Shown here piece by piece: positions 9,270 through 14,247 of a DNA stretch of 14,247 bases. The notes beneath the pieces are model-generated. The model worked only from the letters and a program-made list of their open reading frames with translations, searched no databases and was not told the origin of the DNA. Location of the stretch: assembly GCA_964520445.1 (NCBI GenBank), contig CAZFNU010000016.1, forward strand, positions 1 through 14,247, in the 5' to 3' direction. The DNA is from CAZFNU01 sp964520445 (GTDB lineage Bacteria > Patescibacteriota > Minisyncoccia > UBA6257 > JAKLIH01). Both the position numbers and the translations under genes were made by a program. Positions within the stretch are counted from its first letter, which is position 1, and each line of letters begins with the position of its first letter.

Positions 9270-10415
9270 TTATCCTAATTTTTCTGTACTTTCGTTTATT
9301 CTTTTCTCAGAGTTTTTGGACATTTTGTTGATTAAGTTATTTAACTCATCATTAGAATCAAAATGAATACTAATCTCTCCTTCTTGTCCTTTTCTTTTTA
9401 TCAATACTTTAGTCCCAAATACTGCCTCTAATTTTTCCCTTAATTCAAGATCTAAAGGATCAAAAGAATCTCCTAATCTCTTTCTCACTGGAACTCCTCT
9501 CCCCCCTTGTTTTTCTAAGAATTGACGAGCTATAATCTCTGCTTCTCTACTACTCAATTGTTTAGTTAAAATTTCTCCCAACAACGCTCTTTGTTTTTCC
9601 ATATTGGGCAATAACAACAGAGCTCGAGCATGACTTTCAGTAATTCTCCCTTCTTCGATAGCTCTTTGTCCTTCAAACGGTAATTGTAATAGTCTTAGAG
9701 TATTAGCAATACTCTCTCTACTCTTCCCTACTCGTAAACCTACCATTTCCTGAGTATAGCCAAACTCACTAATTAATTTTGCATATGATTTAGCTTTAGC
9801 TATTGAACTGATATCTTCTCTCTGTAAATTTTCTACTAAAGCTAATTCTAATTTTAAAACATCACTTTCTACTTTTTTAATGATAGCAGGAACTGTTTTT
9901 AATCCCAAATATTGAGAAGCCCTAAATCTTCTTTCCCCGGCTATTAATTGATATTCTACATCTAAACCTGAAGGTGTTTCTATTTCAACACGGGTCACGA
10001 TTAATGGTTCTAATATTCCATATTCATTAATCGAGGAAGCCAATTCTTCAATTGATTTTTGATCAAACTCTCTTCGTGGTTGATATGGGTTTGGTTTTAT
10101 CTTATTCACCTCAATTTGAAAAATTTTATCATTAATTTCCGTTTTCAATAAATCAATCCCCTCTTGTCTTTGTTCTTCCATGCCTGCAGGTAACTCAGGT
10201 TTTATTTCTGGCTCTGTTGTTATATTAACTGGTTCTAATATAGGAGCAGAAACTATCGGAGCAGTAATCATGTCTGGCACTGTATCTGCTGGAGCAGAAA
10301 TAGTATTACTCATTTGTTCTACTTGAGTATCGGAATTAAAAGAAAAATCAGAAAAATCGATTTCTCCTTCTCCTGGATTCCAATTATTTAATTGTGAATA
10401 ATCTATATTAGACAT
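9270..10415 (-). CDS. parB: ParB/Spo0J chromosome-partitioning protein
   Basis: A 381-residue protein from ATG 10415 to TAA 9270-9272, with no internal UGA; its one clear Trp (residue 12) is TGG. ParB binds parS sites, hydrolyses CTP and spreads along DNA to form the partition complex moved by ParA. Residues about 98-200 form the ParB N-terminal CTP-binding domain, with NPYQPRREFD, AGERRFRAS (159-167, the GERRxRA box) and VENLQRED (194-201). A helix-turn-helix DNA-binding region follows at about 217-245 (GYTQEMVGLRVGKSRESIANTLRLL), and the rest is the linker and dimerisation region. The first 95 residues are an acidic, Pro/Thr-rich extension that looks disordered and is longer than usual. No parA lies next to it and no parS site was recognised. 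It directly follows tRNA-Leu and precedes ftsW, so replication/segregation and division genes are linked here. Confidence 0.95.
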   Translation of the reverse strand: MSNIDYSQLNNWNPGEGEIDFSDFSFNSDTQVEQMSNTISAPADTVPDMITAPIVSAPILEPVNITTEPEIKPELPAGMEEQRQEGIDLLKTEINDKIFQIEVNKIKPNPYQPRREFDQKSIEELASSINEYGILEPLIVTRVEIETPSGLDVEYQLIAGERRFRASQYLGLKTVPAIIKKVESDVLKLELALVENLQREDISSIAKAKSYAKLISEFGYTQEMVGLRVGKSRESIANTLRLLQLPFEGQRAIEEGRITESHARALLLLPNMEKQRALLGEILTKQLSSREAEIIARQFLEKQGGRGVPVRKRLGDSFDPLDLELREKLEAVFGTKVLIKRKGQEGEISIHFDSNDELNNLINKMSKNSEKRINESTEKLG

Positions 10416-10436
10416 ATATATTTTTTAATTTTTGAG

Positions 10437-10520
10437 TGCCTAGAGTGGGACTCGAACCCACAAGGCCTTGCGACCAAAGGTTTTTGAAACCTTCGTGTTT
10501 GCCAGTTTCACCACCTAGGC
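10437..10520 (-). tRNA. tRNA-Leu (anticodon CAA)
   Basis: The minus strand folds as an 84-base type II tRNA. The acceptor stem is GCCTAGG with TCTAGGC (one G-T pair) and the discriminator base is A. The anticodon stem AAGGT/ACCTT holds loop TTCAAAA with anticodon CAA. The variable arm has stem GGTC/GGCC closed by a GCAA tetraloop, as expected for leucine. The T arm is GTGGG TTCGAGT CCCAC. The 3' CCA is not encoded. It reads UUG codons. It lies 21 bases before parB and is probably cotranscribed with it. Confidence 0.95.
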
Positions 10521-10533
10521 TATATCTTAAATA

Positions 10534-10562
10534 AGTATATCATAAAAAATGCCTTTATTCAA
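10534..10562 (-). promoter_or_regulatory. Promoter for tRNA-Leu and parB
   Basis: On the minus strand TTGAAT (10557-10562) and TATACT (10534-10539) are 17 bases apart, and the tRNA begins 13 bases after the -10 box. This is the expected arrangement for a tRNA promoter, and parB has no separate upstream space. Confidence 0.6.
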
Positions 10563-10626
10563 GAGTTTCGCTGGTTTTTAATTAATTTAAGTTTCCTGTA
10601 TTAGCTATACAAAATTTTTCTGATTA

Positions 10627-10655
10627 TTGACACAAACCAATAAATATGGTAAATT
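10627..10655 (+). promoter_or_regulatory. Promoter for the two-gene plus-strand operon
   Basis: A perfect -35 box TTGACA (10627-10632) is followed after 17 bases by TAAATT (10650-10655, 4 of 6). The ATG of the first gene lies 37 bases past the -10 box. It is divergent from the tRNA-Leu promoter, so the 170-base gap 10521-10692 is accounted for by two back-to-back promoters. Confidence 0.55.
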
Positions 10656-10680
10656 TACATCACATTAATGATCTTTAAAA

Positions 10681-10686
10681 AGGAGG
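10681..10686 (+). promoter_or_regulatory. Perfect Shine-Dalgarno AGGAGG
   Basis: AGGAGG ends 6 bases before the ATG at 10693 and fixes that start. Apart from the next gene in the same operon, no other gene in the window has a recognisable site. Confidence 0.8.
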
Positions 10687-10692
10687 AATTAA

Positions 10693-10947
10693 ATGATCAA
10701 AATAAAAGAAAAACATCCAGTATTAGGAGCCTGGCTCTTTGATGGTAAAGAAACAACCATTAAAGAAATTAAAGAAAATGATTTTTTTAACAATATTGTA
10801 ATAGGAAATAAGTGTCTTTACTTCAAGCAAACATATGATAGAGATTTAGTCGCTAATATAGGTGACTATGTTATTAAAAACGGCTCAAGCCTATATCCTA
10901 TGTCTGCAAAAACTTTTGCTAATTTTTATGATATAATAGAAGATTAA
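10693..10947 (+). CDS. Small protein of unknown function, phage-protein-like GDYxI pattern
   Basis: An 84-residue soluble protein, start fixed by the AGGAGG site, ending at TAA 10945-10947. The single Trp is TGG. The layout is an early KHPVLGAWLFDG, a middle of alternating charge, then IGDYVIKNGSSLYPMSAKTFANFYDII. This resembles small phage and prophage proteins with PVxxEAxxxDG near the start and GDYxIxxxGxxYxxxxxxFxxxY near the end. I infer a distant relation, but the function of that group is not established and the match is by eye. No membrane segment or signal peptide is visible. It is 24 bases upstream of the next gene and shares its promoter and terminator. The strong ribosome-binding site, unlike neighbouring genes, may point to acquisition from outside. 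Confidence 0.7.
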   Translation: MIKIKEKHPVLGAWLFDGKETTIKEIKENDFFNNIVIGNKCLYFKQTYDRDLVANIGDYVIKNGSSLYPMSAKTFANFYDIIED

Positions 10948-10960
10948 AATAAAGTATACA

Positions 10961-10966
10961 AGGAGG
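10961..10966 (+). promoter_or_regulatory. Perfect Shine-Dalgarno AGGAGG
   Basis: AGGAGG ends 5 bases before the ATG at 10972 and fixes the start of the second gene of the operon. Confidence 0.8.
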
Positions 10967-10971
10967 ATTTT

Positions 10972-11715
10972 ATGGATTTTAATGAGTTAAAAAAATGTTT
11001 AGACGGCAGATTAGAATTTCTCAAAAAACAAACAAATGATCCAAAGTTGACAAAAACAAAAAAAGAATTTACAGATATAGATACAGAAATCAAAAAGATA
11101 ACTACCGTGAAAAAATATTTAATAGATATTCCTAAGAATTTCGTTGAATTAAAAAGCTTTTCTTTCCTATTAAATCCGGGTATACCCGAAGGAATACACG
11201 AAGAAGAAGAATTGCTCACCACGTTCATCTCAAAGAGTAAAAAAGTTATTCCCATAGAACTATTTGAATATGCAAATATTCAAATACCAAAACCAAACTA
11301 TGGCATAAATTTTGTACCTTTAGCTGAAATAGAAACAAAACTCTGTGATACATGTAAAAATAATACTTGCTTTACCTTAAGAACAGACACATTAGTCTCC
11401 CCATATAGAGCAGAACGACCTTTTTTAGATCCAAATATAATAGGTGGGGCCTTTTCTGATCCTGATCCAAGGGATAAATCATATTATGAATTAAGAAAAG
11501 ATCTATTCCATTTTTGTTGTTCCTGTCATACCATTGAACCTGCACATTCTTTAGAAGATACTATGCAAGAAATCGAAAATTACATAGAAGGAAAAACAAA
11601 AAAAGGACCAAAAGAAAAACCATATATTATTGGTACTCCCCGTCAATGGTGTAATGAAGCAGTACTAAGATATCTTTCTAAGTTTAAATGATCATCGTCA
11701 AAAACAACCGGATAA
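10972..11715 (+). CDS. Hypothetical protein with cysteine pairs
   Basis: I do not recognise this protein. From ATG 10972 it has 239 residues to a UGA at 11689-11691. If UGA is Trp, as elsewhere in the window, it continues for eight more residues (WSSSKTTG) to TAA at 11713-11715, giving 247. The N-terminal third is lysine-rich and looks helical, perhaps coiled coil (about 1-50). The middle has CDTCKNNTC (about 124-132) and later FCCSCH (about 182-187), spacing that could bind zinc or form disulfides. A conserved-looking stretch GTPRQWCNEAVLRYLSKF is near the end. No membrane helix or signal peptide is seen. Its other Trp is TGG. It forms an operon with the preceding small gene and is closed by a strong hairpin terminator, which its extended C-terminus enters. 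Confidence 0.7.
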
Positions 11716-11738
11716 ACTATCCGGTTGTTTCTTCTTTT
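11702..11738 (+). terminator. Rho-independent terminator of the two-gene operon
   Basis: A perfect 13-base-pair stem (11702-11714 with 11718-11730), core AACAACCGGATA pairing with TATCCGGTTGTT around a three-base loop, is followed by a T-rich tail (cttctttt). It is the clearest terminator in the window. The predicted TAA stop of the upstream gene lies inside the stem and loop if UGA is read as Trp. Confidence 0.9.
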
Positions 11739-11753
11739 AAAATATGATATTAT
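11725..11753 (+). promoter_or_regulatory. Possible promoter for thpR-priA
   Basis: TTGTTT (11725-11730, weak) and TATTAT (11748-11753, 5 of 6) are 17 bases apart, 33 bases before the thpR ATG. The -35 box lies in the 3' arm of the terminator hairpin. A new promoter is needed here because the terminator separates thpR from upstream genes, but this match is modest. Confidence 0.3.
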
Positions 11754-11786
11754 AACAATATATACAAAACATTATAAATCTATAAT

Positions 11787-12356
11787 ATGTCTAATAATAG
11801 AAGATTATTTATCGCCATCGTTCCTTCAAACGAAACCCAGCAAAAATTAATCAAATACCAACAAACCCACTTATCTAGGCTCTCTTTTCATATAACCTCA
11901 AAGGAAGATCTCCATTTAACTCTTATATTCCTAGGAGATAATAAAGATGAAAATATTGAATTTATTTCTAAAGCCATGGACGAGGCATGTAAAAAAATGA
12001 AACCATTCACTATTAATTTACAAAACATAGAATACGGACCAACAAAAACCCATCAAAGACTAGTTTGAATTAAAGGAGAGGCTAATAAGGATTTACAAAA
12101 ATTAAAAAACGAACTACAAGAAGAATTATATTCCTATCCTGATGTAAATTTTAAAGGAGAACATAAAGGATTTATTCCCCATATCACCTTGGCTAAAATT
12201 AAAGGAAAAAATATTGATCTTCCTCCAAACGATAAAATAGAGACTACCCTTCCCATAAATATTCTTGCTGATAGTATAATTCTATTTGAATCAACTCCTA
12301 CAAAATATAAAGCAGAATATTCAATCTTATATCAAACATATTTTAAAAATGATTAA
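11787..12356 (+). CDS. thpR: RNA 2',3'-cyclic phosphodiesterase (2'-5' RNA ligase family)
   Basis: A 189-residue protein from ATG 11787 to TAA 12354-12356, joined across UGA 12066-12068 (residue 94). Members of this 2H phosphoesterase family open 2',3'-cyclic phosphates on RNA and can ligate tRNA halves in vitro. Both catalytic HxTx motifs are present, HLTL (43-46) and HITL (132-135), each on the expected strand, after the typical start RRLFIAIVPS. The UGA sits in QRLVWIKGE, where the family typically has Trp (RVLWxG), which supports UGA as Trp. The length is normal only with read-through. No Shine-Dalgarno is present. The 3' end overlaps the following priA-like gene by 8 bases if that gene starts at 12349, so the two are probably translationally coupled. 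Its physiological substrate is not known from this sequence. Confidence 0.9.
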
Positions 12357-14160
12357 TATGTATCTTTTAGATATAATACCACTTACAAATCTTCCTAAAA
12401 CAGAATCCCAAATCATGTCTTATTACCATGATAATCCTTTACTAGGTGGCTCTTTAGTGGAAATAGATCTAAACCATAGATTAATTTTCGGATTAGTAGT
12501 CAATTGTACTCCTTTGAAAAATGCTAAAACTTTTCTCAAGAGTACTAAATATACTCTTAAAAAAATCAAAAAAGTAATAAATAACAAAAACTTCTTATCC
12601 CCTTTCTTTTTAGAACTTCTTAAATTTATAGCTGATTATTATTTTGAAAATTTAGCCTGGACTACAAAAATATTACTACCTAATAATTTAAAGTCCTTAA
12701 CTAAATATCTTTCCAAGGATAAAAATGATTTAATCCCTCAAAATAAACAAATCTTAATTGCTTGCCCTACCGAAGCTCATCTTGATTTTATAGTGGATAA
12801 ATTAAAAGAAACTAACGACCCAAATGCTATCTCTGTCATTCCTAAAAAATTAACCCAAAAAGAATTCAATAAAACCTGAGCTAATATCCTAAACGGAAAT
12901 ACTAAATATGTAGTTGGCTTACGCTCAATCCCCTTTTACCCATTCCAAAATATAGAAAAAATAATTATAATAGACAAAGATAATCCCTCATATAAATCCT
13001 GAGATCAACACCCCTATTACAACACCGAAACAATTTTAAAATGGATGTCCAATAAACTAAAAATCCCTATAACTTATAATGATTTCGAAATAACTAAAAA
13101 AACAAGCCCCAAAACAGAAATATTCATATATAACCCCTATCTGCAATCTAAAAGAAAAACTAAATATATCTCCTACTTATTACAACAAGAAATCTTAAAA
13201 ACCTTGAATAAAAAAGAACAGATTATTCTCTTTCTTAATAGAAAAGGATGGGCTAGATCTATAGTATGCGAAGATTGTGGGCATATATTTAAATGTAATA
13301 AATGTGATATCCCTTTAATATTCCATAAAGAAGAACCGGCAAATCTTCTTACCTGTCATCATTGTGGTAATGAAGCATTCGCCCCTAGTGTTTGCCCCAT
13401 ATGCCAAGGTAATAACCTAGACATGATAGGGTTAGGAATTGAGAGATTAGAAGAAGAATTAAAACATCTCAAAAAAACAACGCCATTTACTTTCAAAAGA
13501 CTAGATAGCGAAACAACTCCTGAAAAAATTAAAGAAACAATAAACGATTTTAATAACCACAAAATAGATATTCTACTGGGGACTGAGATAATCTTACGCC
13601 CCCAATTAAACCCTGTATCTTTAGTTTCTGTAATCAGTATTGATGCCCTGTTTACTTTTCCTGATTTTAAACAAGAAGAAAAAATATTAAGGTATTTAAT
13701 AGAATTAAAATCAAAAGCTAATAATTCTTTTATTATCCAAACTATATTTAAAGACCAGTCTTTATTCCAAGTTATTAAAAATAATAATATTAAAGAGTTT
13801 ATTAAACAAAATCTGGAAATAAAAAAACATTATCATTGACCACCCTATGCTCAATTAATTAAACTTTCTTTTAAACACCCAAATCCTAAAATCGCAGAAA
13901 TATCTTCTCAAAATCTTTTTAAAACACTAACTACATTTTTAACTAAACATAAAACATATCAAGATTTCTTAACTATCCTAATCCCAACCCCTGCCTTTCT
14001 CCAGAAAATAGATAACCTTTATCAATGAAATATCTTAATTAAATTAAAACTTCAAAAGAAAACAGGGATTACTTATCAAGAATTAAAAATCCGGAATCAA
14101 CTTTTAAAATTGATCCCGGAAGGATGAAAGATAGACGTAGACCCATTAGAAAGTATTTAA
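12349..14160 (+). CDS. priA: PriA-like primosomal protein lacking helicase motifs
   Basis: A 603-residue protein from ATG 12349 (a second in-frame ATG at 12358 would give 600) to TAA 14158-14160, crossing UGA at 12877, 13000, 13837, 14026 and 14125. PriA normally loads the replisome at stalled forks using a 3'-end-binding domain, helicase lobes and a zinc region. Here the N-terminal domain (about 1-115) leads directly to ILIACPTEAHL (motif Ia region). The Walker A loop (GxTGSGKT) and flanks are missing. DEEH is replaced by DKDN (in IIIIDKDNPSYKS), and QVAGRAGR by ELKSKANN. Retained parts are GLRSIPFYPF, an intact eight-Cys zinc module (residues 307, 310, 316, 319, 336, 339, 349 and 352), GLGIERLEEEL, GTEIILRPQLNPVSLVSVISID, and the C-terminal domain with WPPYAQLIKL and EGWKIDVDP. 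It is shorter than typical PriA (about 730). It likely cannot hydrolyse ATP and may be a DNA-binding scaffold; that role is inferred. Confidence 0.88.
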
Positions 14161-14247
14161 TTATTGATATCTTCCCCTTGTTTTATTATACCTTGACATA
14201 ACCTCATCCGCACTCAATCCCCTGTTATATATTCTTACTTCATCAAG
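14161..14247 (-). CDS. C-terminal fragment of a LamG-domain protein
   Basis: The last 28 codons of a minus-strand gene enter from the right edge and stop at TAA 14161-14163, immediately next to the priA stop on the other strand with no bases between them. The fragment starts LDEVRIYNRGLSADEV and ends SRYNKTRGRYQ. The pattern DEVRIYNRxLSxxEV is the closing strand and helix of a LamG domain, nearly the same as MDELRMYNRALTSDEI and MDEVRIYDYALSDTEV in the giant prepilin at 3545-6187. It is therefore probably a paralogue, perhaps also a surface or pilin-like protein, although its N-terminus is not visible. No terminator is seen between it and priA. Confidence 0.7.
   Translation of the reverse strand, partial: LDEVRIYNRGLSADEVMSRYNKTRGRYQ

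Noticed and set aside
10944..11255. Minus-strand open frame of 103 codons
   Set aside because: Shadow of the plus-strand gene at 10972, which has a perfect Shine-Dalgarno site; Ser/Phe-rich antisense translation.
11781..11786. TATAAT directly before the thpR ATG
   Set aside because: A -10 box here would start transcription inside the gene; the element at 11748-11753 is better placed.
12286..12348. Upstream TTG start for the priA-like gene
   Set aside because: It would overlap thpR by about 70 bases and add residues unlike PriA; ATG 12349 or 12358 is more likely.
13359..13562. Minus-strand open frame of 67 codons
   Set aside because: Antisense to the zinc region of the priA-like gene, which is well supported.
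1..14247. Many genes appear as frameshifted or decayed pseudogenes under the standard code
   Set aside because: The breaks are all UGA, never UAA or UAG, the flanking pieces stay in the same frame, and Trp fits conserved columns. Recoding explains every case.
1..14247. UGA as glycine (table 25)
   Set aside because: Glycine does not fit FtsW TWIxIQA, LamG or PriA tryptophan columns, and GGN codons serve all conserved glycines.

Overview
The window is AT-rich DNA from a bacterium that reads UGA as tryptophan. With UGA as a stop, most genes here would be split into collinear, same-frame pieces. Read as Trp, the pieces join into full-length proteins, and the UGA codons fall where these families carry tryptophan: FtsW TWIxIQA, LamG xxWYHVVxxxDG, the GYAW...GWISF repeats, PriA EGWKIDVDP and ThpR RLVWIKG. 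I count about 38 in-frame UGAs over nine genes. Every complete gene ends in UAA. FtsW, ParB, type IV pilus genes and LamG-type prepilins rule out Mollicutes. The GYAWSENIGWISF repeats, the reduced PriA and the pilus gene set suggest Candidate Phyla Radiation (Patescibacteria). The recoded CPR lineages I know (Gracilibacteria, Absconditabacteria) read UGA as Gly, which does not fit here.

Minus strand, 10520 down to 1: tRNA-Leu(CAA), parB, ftsW, pilC, then a type IV pilus/pseudopilus block. The block holds a GFTLVEL pseudopilin, an 880-residue prepilin-like protein with two LamG domains, a 423-residue prepilin-like protein with GYAW/GWISF repeats and an IPT/TIG domain, a PilX/GspK-like minor pilin, a PilM-PilN fusion, and the start of another prepilin that runs off the left edge. 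Good sigma-70-like promoters precede the tRNA, pilC, the LamG prepilin and pilM-pilN. The block looks like an assembly platform (PilC, PilM-PilN) with large minor pilins that could act as a surface adhesin.

Plus strand, 10627 to 14160: a promoter, then two small genes of unknown function with perfect AGGAGG ribosome-binding sites, unlike any other gene here, closed by a strong hairpin terminator. thpR (RNA 2',3'-cyclic phosphodiesterase family) follows, overlapping a PriA-like gene. This PriA keeps the DNA-binding and eight-cysteine zinc regions but lacks Walker A, the DEAH box and the motif VI arginines, so it is probably not an active helicase. At the right edge, the C-terminus of another LamG protein enters on the minus strand, its stop codon abutting that of priA.

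No CRISPR array, insertion sequence, rRNA or recognisable parS site was seen. The longest stretch without a gene is about 170 bases (10521-10692) and holds two divergent promoters.
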